64,000 nt of DNA from positions 93,174,581 through 93,238,580 of the forward strand of contig NC_062225.1 in NCBI RefSeq assembly GCF_902686445.1, given 5' to 3'. Each line of letters opens with the position of its first letter. Positions within the stretch are counted from its first letter, which is position 1. The notes under the pieces are model-generated. The model worked only from the letters and a program-made list of their open reading frames with translations, made no database searches and was not told where the DNA came from. The translations under genes were made by a program, and so were the position numbers. Source of the stretch: Sciurus carolinensis. Its lineage: Eukaryota > Chordata > Mammalia > Rodentia > Sciuridae. This document shows, piece after piece, positions 1 through 11,170 of this stretch.

Positions 1-408
1 CTCTTCAAAATATTTCACCAGTATTTTGAAATTTCTCTTGTAGAGATTTATTCTTAAGTGTTTTATTCATTATTATAACTGTTATGAATGGAGTACTTTC
101 TTGATTTCCTTCTTAGCATTTTTATTGTTGATGTATAAAAAAACCCTGAGTTTTTTATGTTGATTTTATATCCTGAAATTGTGCTCAATTTGTTTATTGC
201 ATTTAACATTTCTTGTACAGTTTTTAGGTTTTTCTGTTATAAAATCATGCCATCTTCAAACAGCAATAATTTGATTTCCTGCTTGTCTATTTGTATGCTA
301 TTATTCCTTTATCTTGCCTTATTGCTCTGGCTAAGATTTCCAATACCACTGTCAAATAAGATTGGTGAAAGTGGACATCCTGTCTTGCTACTGATCTTAA
401 AGGAAGCA
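1..408 (-). mobile_element. Old L1M-type LINE-1, ORF2 reverse-transcriptase part (left piece)
   Basis: Read on the minus strand, bases about 230-400 match the LINE-1 ORF2 reverse-transcriptase region. The reading LARAIRQ is visible (about 290-325), preceded by a decayed copy of the segment that normally reads GCPLSP. The sequence is AT-rich and has stops and frameshifts, so it is an ancient copy, probably of an L1M subfamily (family assignment from memory). The element continues beyond the left edge. On the right it is interrupted at about 408 by the CCDC62 processed pseudogene and resumes at about 1354. Confidence 0.8.
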
Positions 409-1353
409 CATTGGGGCAGTTTGGGTGGGTTTGTGGGGGCTGGCAGGGTGCGGGGCTCAGGACCTGGCCACTCCCACGGCTCCAGCCAGGCACACCTATG
501 GTGTTTCCCAGGTAATGCACCCTCACAGTCTCTCTCCGTGGCCAGAGGTGACATCCATGATCCCTTCGGCAAACTTCTTCACTGGGCACCAGAACATTGG
601 GTCAGAACTTGAGAATTCCACTACTGAGAAGTGAAGGAGCTATAGGTGCTCATTGGAGAATTAAAAGATGGAGATAAAGAGCTCAATGATGTGACTGCTG
701 TGCATCAAAGACAGCTTCTTTCATGGGAAGAGGATCAGCAGAAAGTGTTGACTTTGGAGGAATGTCGCAGCAAATTAGAAGGTGAACTACAGAAAAGAAC
801 TGAGATAATCAAGTCACTCACAAAGAAGGTAAAAGTCCTTGAGTCCAATCAAACTGAATGCCAAATAGTCCTTCAGAAGACTCAACTGCAGTTTCAGGAG
901 ATGGCTCAAAAGGCAACACATTCCTCCCTCCTCTCTGAAGACCTTGAGGACAAAGATATATGGAGGCAGTCAGTCACATTGCATATTGTTTGGGTGAATT
1001 TAAATTGTTAGAGCATGCTTTATGTAAGGCTAAGATGGTGGAAAACTGCATTGTGAAAGAAAAGCAAGATTATAAGCAGAAACTGAAGACACTTAAGATC
1101 AAGTCAATGAACTAAGAGAGGACCTAACCAAAAGACTACAGAATATAATGAACAATGAGAAGATCTCATTCGCCTTAAGCAAGAGAAAATGTGCCTGCAC
1201 AATGAACTAGTTTTTACTGGTACAAATAAATAATTAAAGTGATTGAATAGCTCAGTACTAGTAATCTAAACTCTCTGTGGTACTGGTTTGACAGTCAAAT
1301 GGAAATACACCTGTTTCAAAGCAGGAAAAAAAGAAAAAAAAAAAAAGAAAGCA
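399..1353 (+). pseudogene. CCDC62: Processed pseudogene of CCDC62 (coiled-coil domain containing 62)
   Basis: A retrocopy of a CCDC62 mRNA on the plus strand. CCDC62 is a testis-enriched coiled-coil protein reported as a nuclear-receptor coactivator. A GC-rich 5' UTR-like leader begins near 409. From about 575 the reading resembles the CCDC62 N terminus (NIGSE at about 593-607, then ELKDGDKELND, QLLSWEEDQQKVLTLEE and SLTKKVKVLESNQ). The copy has no introns and ends in an A-rich tail at 1326-1350. Near-matching 10-mers (aaaggaagca at 399-408, aaagaaagca at 1344-1353) look like a target-site duplication. It is dead: there is a stop before the conserved segment (636) and frameshifts after about 955. 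At about 945 the sequence joins SSLLSEDLE directly to DKDI. From memory the normal protein has roughly 35 more residues there, which suggests an exon-skipped transcript or a later deletion. Homology runs out near 1225, well short of the full protein. It lies inside the old minus-strand L1. Confidence 0.82.
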
Positions 1354-4239
1354 ATATTAACATTTCCTCTCTCACTACGTTGACTGTGGGTTTTTCATAA
1401 AAGGTCTTTATTGCATTAAGGTATATTTCTTCTGTGTCCAATTTAGGATATTTATCATGAAGGGATGATGAATTTTATCAAACACTTTTCCTGCATCTAT
1501 TGTATTGATTATTTGTTTTTGTTCTTTGTTGATGCAATGTACTAAATAAACTTAGTGGTTTGCAAGTGTTGAACAATTCCTATAACCCTGGAATACATCC
1601 TACATGAGAATGATGTACAATACTTCTCTTGTCCTGTTGGATTTGAATTGGTAGAATTTTTTTGAGAACGTGTATATCTTTGTTCATTAGGAATGATTGG
1701 TTTGTACTTTTGTTGCTGTGTCCTTGTGTGGTTTTGGTAGTATAATGCTAGATTCAGAATGAGGTTTTTGAAGGATTCCCTCACTTTTAATTGTTTTGAA
1801 TAGTTTGAAAAGAATTGGTGTTAGTTCTTCTTTAAAAGTTTGACCAAATTAATAGTGAAACCATCTGGTCCTGGATTTTCTTTGTTGGGACACTTTTTAT
1901 TACTGATTCATTCTCATTATGTTAATGATCTATTCATGTTTTTTTTCTCCTCTTGGCTGACTTTTGGTAGGTTATATGTGTCCAGGAACTTATCCAATTT
2001 GTTGGTGTATAGTAGTTCATAGTAGTCTCTAATGATCCTTTGTATTTCTGTATCAGTTGTAATGTATTCTTTTTTCATCTATTATATTTATTTGACTTTT
2101 CACTTTTTTCTTGAATAGTCTAGCTAAAGGTTTGTTCATTTTGTTTGTCTTTAAAAAATACAATCTTCATTTTTTTGATCTTTTGTATCATTTTTTTCTT
2201 ATCTCCTCACTTATTTTTGCCCTGATTTTTTTTTCTTTTTCTTTTTTCTTCTACTAATTTCGAGTTTGGTTTATTCTTGCTTTTCTAGTTCCTTGAGTTA
2301 TATTGTTATACTGTTTATTTGAAAATTTTCTCTTTTTTTCTTGATATAGGGTATTAAGAAAAAATTCCCTTTTAGTACTACTCAGAGTAGTACTAAAAAT
2401 TCCCTCTTAGCACTACTTTTGCTATACTCCACAGATTTTGGGGTGTTGTGTTTTCATTTTCATTTGTTTCAAGAAATTTCTTAATTTCCCCTTTAATCCT
2501 TCATTGATCATTGGTCATTCAAGAAAATTTTGTTTAATTCTATGTACAATCTCTAAAAGTTCTTATTGTTTTCTAGCTTTATTCTATTGTGACGAGAGAT
2601 TATATGCTCTAACTTAAAGTTTTTCAATTTGCTGAGACATGTTTTGTGGCTTAAGATATATGATCTATCCTGCAGAATATTCCAAGTTCTGACAAGAAGA
2701 ATATTCATCCTGCAACTGTTGAATGAAGTGTTCTGTGTCTGTTTGGTCACCTTGCTCTGCTTGGTAGTTTAAACCCGATGTTTCTTTGTTGAAATTTTTG
2801 TCTGGATGATCTCCTGATTATAGTGATGTATTGAAGTCCCCAGCCATTATTCTGTTAGTGTCTATCTCTCCTTGTAGATTTAATAATGTTTTCTTCATGT
2901 TTGCAACACTGGTACATATACATTTACAGTTGTTATTTGCTCTTGTTGACTAGATTCCTTTATCATTATATAGTGACTTTTATTCATTTTTTTTACAGCT
3001 TTTGTCTTACAGTATATTTTATCTGATGTATGTGTAGATACTCCTGGTCACTTTTGGTTTCCATTTGTAGAATGAATCTTTTCAATCCCTTGACTTTCAG
3101 GCTATGTGTATCTCTGTTGGTGAAATGGGTTTCTTGTAGACAGCATGTCATTGGATCCTGGTTTTTAATCTGTTTGGCCAGTCAATATCTTTTAACTGGA
3201 GAATTCAGTATGTTTTACATTCAAGGTTGTTATTCTTAAACAGAGTCATATTCTCACCACTTTAATATTTTTTTGTTTGCTCTGTGTATCTTTGTTCCTT
3301 TATCTTTTATTGTTTACTTTTTTGACTTGCTTCTTTTCTGCATTGACAAAATTTGATTCTCTTTTTCTTTTGTGTATCTGCTGTACTAGTGAGTTTTTAA
3401 AAATTTACTATTTGTTATGATGGGAATTTTCATTCTTTCACTTATAGTGTAGAACTCCCATAGCATTTCTTAAAAGGCTTAATATTCCTTTAGCTTTTGC
3501 TTTTCTTGGAAAGACTGTATTTCTCCTCATTTCTGAAGGATAGCTTTTTGAGGTATGATATTCTTGGCTGACAGTTGTTTCTTTTTTCTTTTTTCCTTTT
3601 AGGACTTTGAATATGTCATCCCATTATTTCCTGGTCTATAAAGTTCTGCTAAGAAGTCTGCTGTTAGTCTAATAGGGATTCCCTTCTAAGTAACTTGACA
3701 CTTTTACTGTTTTTAGAATTTCCATCTTGTACTTTTGACAGAAAAGACCTATTTTGGTTAAATCTTTTAAAGGTCTTTTGGACTCACTGAACCTGGATAC
3801 CCATATCTTTCCCCAGTTTGAAACATTTTCAGCAATTAGTTTGTTGAATAGCTTTTCTATGCCTTTTGCTTTCTCTTCTCCTTCAGGAACTGCCTTGTGA
3901 ATATGTGCTCACTTAATGGTTTCCCATAAGTCTCAGGGACTTTCTTTGTTCTTTTCAATTTGTTTTATCTTTCTTATTGGGTTATTTAAAACTGATCTGT
4001 TTTAGAGCTGGTAAATTCTTTCCTCTATTTGATTTATTCTGTTAAGACTCACAAATGCATTTTTTATTTCATTTATTCAGATTTACTTTTTTTTTTTTCT
4101 CCTAGATTTCTGTTTGGTTCCTTTTTATGGTCTCTGCTGAATTTTACATTTAGATAGGAATTATCTTTCTAATATTGTTCAATTGTCTGTATTCTCTTGT
4201 ATCTCATTAAAAAAGTATCTCATAAAAATAATGATTTCT
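1354..4239 (-). mobile_element. Old L1M-type LINE-1, middle piece (ORF2 endonuclease/RT to ORF1 region)
   Basis: This continues the minus-strand L1 after the CCDC62 insertion. At about 1375-1530 the complement corresponds to the ORF2 segment around the 'AEKAFDKIQ' block. At about 3100-3150 it corresponds to the endonuclease region. By about 4000-4220 it has reached the 5' part of the element. There is no open frame of meaningful length, so all coding capacity is lost. The sequence is AT-rich, as is typical of the antisense of old L1s. It stops at the target site of the younger L1 (4224-4239) and resumes at 11155 without loss. Confidence 0.8.
4224..4239. repeat. Left target-site duplication of the younger L1
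   Basis: The 16-mer aaaaataatgatttct at 4224-4239 is repeated exactly at 11155-11170, right after the A-rich tail. This marks the insertion as a standard target-primed reverse-transcription event. Confidence 0.93.
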
Positions 4240-4248
4240 GGAGAGTTT

Positions 4249-4257
4249 CAAGATGGC
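4249..4257 (+). promoter_or_regulatory. YY1-type motif at the L1 5' end
   Basis: CAAGATGGC starts 9 bases inside the element's 5' end, in the same place as the YY1 site that positions transcription initiation in human L1. The function is inferred from family knowledge; the motif and its position are seen directly. Confidence 0.7.
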
Positions 4258-4542
4258 GGCCTAGAGGGCGGCTGCATTTCACGTTGCTCCAGGACGCAAG
4301 ATTCAAAAGAGGAGATAGTGAGAGACTTGGGACCAACTCAAAGCCGCCAGGTGAGTCTCTCCCGTTGGGGAGGCGTCCCGGATGGGGCGGTAGCCCCGGA
4401 ACACAGGAATTTGTGAAGTGGAGTTGCTTGGTGAGACGCCCCTCCCCCCGCTGGAGCAGTAAACTCAGACAACTGGGATCATCGTAGAGGAGGCAGCTCA
4501 GCACAGTGCTTGGACTCAGAGCAACCACTGGGGCTCTGGGCG

Positions 4543-4976
4543 GCTGCCTGAGGAGGAGCTGCGTGGTGAGCTGTTTAGACTCAGAGTAATCGCTTCTGAA
4601 CACCGGGTGGCTGCCCGGAGGAAGAGGAGGAGCGCGGCGGGTCGCTTGGTCTAGGAGTGACTGCATCAGAGCCACAGGCGGTTGCCAGAGGAGGAGCTGC
4701 ATCGAGAGCTGTTTGGACTCAGAACAACCGCTTCTGAACACCGGGGGGTTGCCCGGAGGAAGAGGAGAAGCGTGGTGGGTTGCTTGGTCTAGGAGTGACT
4801 GCATCAGAGCCACAGGCGGTTGCCAGAGGAGGAGCTGCATCGAGAGCTGTTTGGACTCGGAACAACCGCTTCTGAACACCGGGGGGTTGCCCGGAGGAAG
4901 AGGAGAAGCGTGGTGGGTTGCTTGGTCTAGGAGTGACTGCATCAGAGCCACAGGCGGTTGCCAGAGGAGGAGGCGA
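4543..4976 (+). repeat. 138-bp tandem repeats in the L1 5' UTR
   Basis: Copies start at 4543, 4681, 4819 and 4957 with an exact 138-bp period. The 4681 and 4819 copies are almost identical (I see one clear difference, at about 4859). The 4543 copy is more diverged and the fourth is partial. Each 138-bp unit itself looks like two related pieces of about 70 bp that share 'gaggaggag'-type and 'cttggtctagg/tttggactc'-type blocks. More diverged short monomers continue to about 5150. This resembles monomeric 5' UTR growth in mouse L1, but is a separate arrangement. Confidence 0.88.
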
Positions 4977-5929
4977 GTGGTGAGTTGATTGCACTCAAAG
5001 CGACCGCTCCTGAACACCGGTGACCTGCCTGGAGGAGGAGCGCGGTGGGTCACTTGGTCTCGGAGCCACCGCCCCTGAACACCCGGGGGGCTACCCCAAG
5101 GGGGAGGAGGAGGAACAGGGCGGGTCACTTGGGCTTGGAGTGACTGCCTAGGGCTACGGGAGGTTGGCGGGAGGAGGAGACGCGAAGTGAGTTGCTTGGA
5201 CTCCTAGTGACTGCGTCGGAAACTGGAGGAGGTGTGTGGCAGGTCTCTGGGTCTCGGAGCTATTGTACGGGGCTCCAGGTGGCGGTTCAGAGGAGGGGTC
5301 GCATAACCAGGTGATTAGGTGCAGAGTAGGGTCCCAGGAGCTAGGTGGCTTCTTGCTGGAAGAGCCGCACAGAGACACGCCTAGGGGCGGAGCGAAGTTT
5401 CCAGGACTGCGGGCAGATTATCTGGGAGAGGCAGCCTAAGGAGACTCGCCTGTGAAGGGTGAGGCTCCCAGGCCCAGGAGGTAGGTCTGGGCCCCTGGGA
5501 ACATTGCAGAGGAAGACAGCCCAGCCCAGGCGGTAGTTGTAGATTGAGGGGAACCTCTAGGAGGGCAACTGACCAGCGAGACGTCCCCACCGAGTGAGTC
5601 TTCCCTGCCGGGGGAGGTTTTCCCACAGGGACGGTTAAACCAGAGACACAGGCACAAATAGGCCTTGCCTCAGCCCGCAGCCTAGTTCCCCGTTGGATGA
5701 CCATTGGTCAACAAGTGGAGACACCTCTGACCACTAGCAAGGAATATACGCCACCTGAGGGTCACTACCCTAGAGAGGCAGCTTCTTTGTGGAGCTCCGC
5801 ATTATCAACTTCCTCCAAGACTTCAGGCTACTGAAGGATAAGAAGGGATATACTAGCAATCTTCAGGGACATTATAAGTCGATAGAGGAAATCTGCAATA
5901 TCTTAATGACCCACTGATTCCTGAACAAT

Positions 5930-6976
5930 ATGAGAAAACAAGGGAAGAAAATGCCCCAAACAAATCTAGATGTTACATCAATAGAATCCAACGACAGCAT
6001 GGCAGAAGAAATGACAGAAAGGGAGTTCAGAATGTACATAATTAAAATGATTAGGGAAGCAAACAATGAGATGAAAGAGCAAATGCAGGCACTGAATGAT
6101 GAGATGATAGAGCAAATGCAGGCATTGAATGATCACACCAATCGACAGTTAACAGAGCAAATTCAGGAAGCAAAAGATCATTTCAATAAAGAGTTAGAGA
6201 TATTGAAAAAAAACCAAACAGAAATCCTTGAAATGAAGGAAACAATAAACCAAATTAAGAACTCCATAGAAAGCATAACCAATAGGATAGAACACCTGGA
6301 AGACAGAACTTCAGATATTGAAGACAAAATATTTAACCTCAAAAACAAAGTTGAACAAACAGAGAAGATGGTAAGAAATCATGAACAGAATCTGCAAGAA
6401 CTATGGGATATCATGAAAAGGTCAAATTTGAGAATTATTGGGATTGAGGAAGGCTTAGAGAAACAAACCAAAGGAATGAACAATCTATTCAATGAAATAA
6501 TATCAGAAAATTTCCCAAATCTGAAGAATGAAATGGAAAATCAAGTCCAAGAGGCTTATAGGACTCCAAATACACAAAATTACAACAGACCCACACCAAG
6601 GCACATTATAATGAAAATACCTAACATACAAAATAAAGACAGAATTTTAAAGGCTGTGAGAGAAAAGAACCAAATTACATTCAGGGGGAAACCAATACGG
6701 ATATCAGCAGATTTTTCAATCCAGACCCTAAAAGCTAGAAGGGCCTGGAACAACATTTTTCAAGCTCTGAAAGAAAATGGATGCCAACCAAGAATCTTAT
6801 ACCCAGCAAAGCTTACCTTCAAATTTGACGATGAAATAAAATCTTTCCATGATAAACAAAAGCTAAAAGAATTTACAAAAAGAAAACCAGCATTACAGAA
6901 CATTCTCGGCAAAATATTTCATGAGGAAGAAATAAAAAACAAAGAAGCAAATCAGCAAAGGGAGGAATTATCCTAA
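5930..6976 (+). CDS. LINE-1 ORF1 protein (RNA-binding chaperone), open
   Basis: 348 codons, uninterrupted, and close to the usual length of L1 ORF1p (about 340-370). ORF1p forms coiled-coil trimers that coat L1 RNA in cytoplasmic particles and act as a nucleic-acid chaperone. An acidic/basic N terminus is followed by a long heptad-like coiled coil (about residues 30-150, rich in E, K, Q, M and L). The RRM begins around NLRIIGIEEG (166-175). The C-terminal domain follows, with the conserved YPAKL (291-295) and the segment ARRAWNNIFQ just before it. Residues 47-57 and 58-68 are near-identical 11-residue repeats (EMKEQMQALND, EMIEQMQALND), encoded by a 33-bp tandem duplication at 6068-6133. The start at 5930 is the first Met of the open frame and gives the expected domain layout. 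Whether it is expressed cannot be read from the sequence. Its partner ORF2 is broken. Confidence 0.93.
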   Translation: MRKQGKKMPQTNLDVTSIESNDSMAEEMTEREFRMYIIKMIREANNEMKEQMQALNDEMIEQMQALNDHTNRQLTEQIQEAKDHFNKELEILKKNQTEILEMKETINQIKNSIESITNRIEHLEDRTSDIEDKIFNLKNKVEQTEKMVRNHEQNLQELWDIMKRSNLRIIGIEEGLEKQTKGMNNLFNEIISENFPNLKNEMENQVQEAYRTPNTQNYNRPTPRHIIMKIPNIQNKDRILKAVREKNQITFRGKPIRISADFSIQTLKARRAWNNIFQALKENGCQPRILYPAKLTFKFDDEIKSFHDKQKLKEFTKRKPALQNILGKIFHEEEIKNKEANQQREELS

Positions 6977-7012
6977 AGGAACTGTTAAATAAAGGAGGAA
7001 CCAAGATGTGTC

Positions 7013-7040
7013 AAAAAATAAATAAATAAATAAATAAAAT
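7013..7040 (+). repeat. (ATAA)n microsatellite in the L1 inter-ORF spacer
   Basis: A short run of aata/ataa units between ORF1 (stop at 6976) and ORF2 (start at 7048). Confidence 0.8.
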
Positions 7041-7047
7041 TTTAAAT

Positions 7048-10000
7048 ATGAACCAAATGACCGGGAATACAAATCATATCTCAGTAATAACCCTGAATGT
7101 TAATGGCCTGAATTCATCAATCAAAAGACATAGACTGGGAGATTGGATTAAAAAGAAAGATCCAACAATATGTTGCCTGCAAGAGACTCACCTCATAGAA
7201 AGAGATACCCATAGACTAAAGGTGAAAGGATAGGGAAAAACATACCATGCACATGGACTCAGCAAAAAAGCTGGAGTATCCATCCTCATTTCAGATAATG
7301 TGGACTTCAAGCCAAAGTTAGTCAGAAGGCATAAAGAAGGACATTCCATACTGCTTAAGGGAAGCATAAATCAGCAAGATATAACAATCATAAACATCTA
7401 TGCCCCAAACAGTGGCTCATCCATGTATGTTAAACAAATCCTTCTCAATTTTAGAAACCAAATAGACCATAACACAACAATACTAGGTGATTTTAACACG
7501 CCTCTCTCACCACTGGACAGATCTTCCAAACAAAAATTGAACAAAGAAACCATAGATCTCAATAACACAATCAATAATTTAGACTTAACAGACATTTATA
7601 GAATATATCATCCAACCAAGAGCGAATACACTTTCTTCTCAGCAGCACATGGATCCTTCTCTAAAATAGACCATATTTTATGCCACAAAGCTAATGTCAG
7701 CAAATACAAGAAGATAGAGACACTACCTTGTATTCTATCAGATCATAATGGATTGAAGTTAGAAATAAATGAAAGAGTAAAAAACAGAAACTACTCCAAC
7801 ACCTGGAGATTAAACAATATGCTATTATATGATGAATGGATAACAGAAGATATTAGGAAGGAAATTAAAAAATTCTTAGAGGTAAACGAGAACAAAGAAA
7901 CATCATATCAAAATCTCTGGGACACTATGAAAGCAGTACTTAGAAGAAGATTTTTTCATGGAGCGCATTTAATAAAAGAAGTAAAACTCAAAAAATAAAC
8001 GACCTAACACTACAGCTCAAAGCCCTAGAAAAAGAAGAACAGACCAACACCAAAAGTAGTAGAAGACAGGAAATAGTCAAACTCAGCTGAAATCAACGAA
8101 ATTGAAACAAAAGAAACAATACAAAAAATTGACAAAATAAATAGTTGGTTCTTTGAAAAAATAAACAAAATTGATAAACCTTTAGCCACACTAACAAAGA
8201 GAAGATGAGAGAAAACCCAAATCACTAAAATTCGGAATGAACAAGGAAATATCACAACAGACATGACTGAAATACAAAACATATTTAGAAGCTATTTTGA
8301 AAATCTATACTCCAACAAAATAGAAAATTTCGAAGACATCAACAGGTTTCTAGAGACATTTGAATTGCCTAAACTAAACGAGGAAGACATACACAATTTA
8401 AATAGACCAATTTCAAGTAATGAAATAGAAGAAGTCATCAAAAGCCTACCAAAAAAGAAAAGTCCAGGACCAGATGGGTTCTCAGCCGAGTTCTACAAAA
8501 CTTTTAAAGAAGAGCTCATTCCAATACTTCTCAAAGTATTCCATAAAATAGAAGAGGAGGGAACCCTCCCAAACTCATTCTATGAAGCCAATATTACCCT
8601 GATACCTAAACCAGACAGAGACACATTGAGGAAAGAAAATTTCAGACCAATATCCTTAGTGAACATCGACGCAAAAATTCTCAACAAAATTTTAGCAAAT
8701 CGCATACAAAAACATATTAAAAAGATAGTGCACCATGATCAAGTGGTTTTCATCCCAGGGATGCAAGGTTGGTTCAACATCAGGAAATCAATAAATGTAA
8801 TTCACCATATCAATAGACTTAAAGTCAAGAATCACATGATTATTTCGATAGATGCAGAAAAAGCATTTGATAAAATACAGCATCCCTTCATGCTCAAAAC
8901 ACTAGAAAAAATAGGGATAGTGGGAACATTCCTTAACATTGTAAAGGCCATACGCTAAGCCCATGGCTAATATCATTCTAAATGGTGAAAAACTGAAAGC
9001 ATTCCCTCTAAAAACTGGAACAAGGCAGGGATGCCCTCTTTCACCACTTCTATTCAATATCGTCCTTGAAACTCTAGCCAGAGCAATTAGACAGACCAAA
9101 GAAATTAAAGGGATACGAATAGGAAAAGAAGAACTCAAACTATCCCTATTTGCTGATGATATGATTGTATACTTAGAGGAACCAGGAAATTCCACCAGAA
9201 AACTGTTAGATCTCATAAGTGAATTCAGTAAAGTAGCGGGATATAAGATCAATGCACATAAATCTAAGGCATTTTTATACATAAGCGATGAATCTTCAGA
9301 AAGAGAAATTAGGAAAACTACCCCATTCACAATAACTTCGAAAAAAATAAAATACTTGGGAATCAATCTCACAAAAGAGGTGAAAGACCTCTACAATGAG
9401 AACTACAGAACACTAAAGAAAGAAATTAAAGAAAACCTTAGAAGATGGAAAGATCTCCCATGTTCTTGGATAGGAAGAATTAATATTGTCAAAATGGCCA
9501 TACTACCAAAAGTGCTATACAGATTTAATGCAATTCCAATTAAAATCCCAATGATGTACCTTACAGAAATAGAGCAAGCAATTATGAAATTCATCTGGAA
9601 GAATAAAAAACCCAGAATAGCTAAAGCAATCCTTAGCAGAAAGAGTGAAGCAGGGGGTATTGCAATACCAGATCTTCAACTCTACTACAAAGCAATAGTA
9701 ACAAAAATGGCATGGTATTGGTACCAAAATAGAAAGGTGGATCAATGGTACAGAATAGAGGACATGGACACAAACCCAAATAAATACAATTTTCTCATAC
9801 TAGACAAAGGGGCCAAAAATATGCAATGGAGAAAAGATAGCCTCTTCAACAAATGGTGCTTGGAGAATTGGAAATCCTTATGCAACAGAATGAAACTAAA
9901 CCCATATCTCTCACCATGCACGAAACTAAACTCAAAATGAATTAAGGATCTCGGAATCAGACCAGAGACCTTGCATCTTATGGAAGAAAAAGTAGGTCCA

Positions 10001-10876
10001 GAGCTTCAACATGTTGGCTTAGGACCAGACTTCCTCAACAGGACTCCAGTAGCACAAGAAATAAAAGCAAGAATTAATAACTGGGATAGATTCAAACTAA
10101 AAAGCTTTCTCTCAGCAAAGGAAACTATCAGCAATGCGAAGAAAGAGCCTACAGAGTGGGAGAAAATCTTTGCCAATCATACTTCAGATAGAGCGCTAAT
10201 CTCCAGAATCTATAAAGAACTCAAAAAACTCTACACCAAGAATGCAAGTAATCCAATCGACAAATGGGCTAAGGAAATGAATAGACACTTCACAGAAGAA
10301 GATCTACAAGCAATCAACAAACATATGGAAAAATGTTCAACATCTCTAGTAATAAGAGAAATGCAAATCAAAACCACCCTAAGATTCCATCTCACCCCAA
10401 TTAGAATGGCGATTATCAAGAATACAAGCAACAACAGGTGTTGGCGAGGATGTGGGGAGAAAGGTACACTCATACATTGCTGGTGGGGCTGCAAATTAGT
10501 GCAGCCACTCTGGAAAGCAGTATGGAGACTCCTTAGAAAACTTGGAATGGAACCACCATTTGACCCAGCTATCCCACTCCTTGGCCTATACCCAAAGGAT
10601 TTAAAATCAGCATATTACAGAGATACAGCCACATCAATGTTCATAGCTGCTCAGTTCACAATAGCCAGATTGTGGAACCAACCTAGATGTCCTTCAATTG
10701 ATGAATGGATAAAGAAAATGTGGTATATATATTCAATGGAATATTACTCTGCCATAAACAATGATAAAATTATGGCATTTGCAGGCAAATGGATGAAACT
10801 GGAGAATATCATGCTAAGTGAGATAAGCCAATCTCAAAAAACCAAAGGAAGAATGATATCGCTAATAAGTGGATGA
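7048..10876 (+). pseudogene. LINE-1 ORF2 (endonuclease / reverse transcriptase), disrupted
   Basis: The region corresponds to a complete L1 ORF2 of about 1,275 codons. ORF2p nicks target DNA and reverse-transcribes L1 RNA at the nick. An APE-type endonuclease domain is at the start (LNVNGLN and CLQETHL in the first 61 codons). The reverse transcriptase is in the middle, with the catalytic FADDM at 9149-9163. A Cys-rich segment with C, C, H, C, C spacing is at 10439-10492, and the frame ends at ISLISG. Lesions seen: an in-frame TAG at 7231-7233; a frame change at the T run 7951-7956; a frame change near 8086; TGA at 8206-8208; a frame change near 8952; and TGA at 9938-9940. The two tryptophan-type stops (7231, 9938) look like single G-to-A changes. 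The element is therefore not autonomous. Confidence 0.93.
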
Positions 10877-10932
10877 TGACACATAATGTGGGGTGGGAAG
10901 AGTTAGTATTAGGTTTAGAGTTAGGTTTAGAG

Positions 10933-11003
10933 AGGGGGGCAAGAATGGAGGAAGGAAGGACTGTATAGAGGGAAAAGAGGGGTGGGAGGGGTGGGGGGAA
11001 GGG
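10933..11003 (+). other. G-rich polypurine tract in the L1 3' UTR
   Basis: A purine tract ends in several runs of three or more G separated by one or two bases (10979-11003). It could form a G-quadruplex. A G-rich 3' UTR tract is a conserved trait of mammalian L1s. Confidence 0.7.
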
Positions 11004-11154
11004 AAAAAATAACAGAATGAATCAAACATTACCCTATGTAAATTTATGATTACACAAATGGTATGCCTTTATGCCATGTACAAATAGAGAAACGACATGT
11101 ATCCCATTTGTTTACAATAATTAAAAAAATAAATAAATAATTAAAAAAAAGAAA

Positions 11155-11170
11155 AAAAATAATGATTTCT
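11155..11170. repeat. Right target-site duplication of the younger L1
   Basis: An exact copy of the 16-mer at 4224-4239, directly after the A-rich tail. Confidence 0.93.

Larger units (their letters stand above)
4240..11154 (+). mobile_element. L1: Full-length younger LINE-1 (sciurid type), about 6.9 kb
   Basis: A complete LINE-1 in sense orientation. It consists of a GC-rich 5' UTR (4240-5929), ORF1 (5930-6976), a short (ATAA)n inter-ORF spacer (7013-7040), ORF2 (7048-10876), a 3' UTR with a G-rich purine tract and a conserved AT-rich end, and an A-rich tail (about 11118-11154). The perfect 16-bp target-site duplication defines both ends. The element starts 9 bases upstream of the CAAGATGGC motif, as expected for an untruncated L1. 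It is inserted in an older minus-strand L1. Its coding sequence is much better preserved than its host's, so it is clearly younger. It cannot be autonomous because ORF2 carries six disabling changes. The final 3' UTR sequence matches L1s I associate with marmots and ground squirrels (from memory). Confidence 0.95.

Noticed and set aside
157..612. 151-codon plus-strand frame at the left edge
   Set aside because: It runs from antisense old L1 into the CCDC62 retrocopy leader, joining two unrelated insertions.
4220..5128. 302-codon minus-strand frame with internal repeats
   Set aside because: It is antisense to the GC-rich L1 5' UTR. Its internal repetition is the 138-bp DNA repeat, so it is not a protein gene.
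10900..10935. Telomere-like words (ttaggtttag)
   Set aside because: They are few, irregular and lie in the L1 3' UTR. They do not form TTAGGG repeats.
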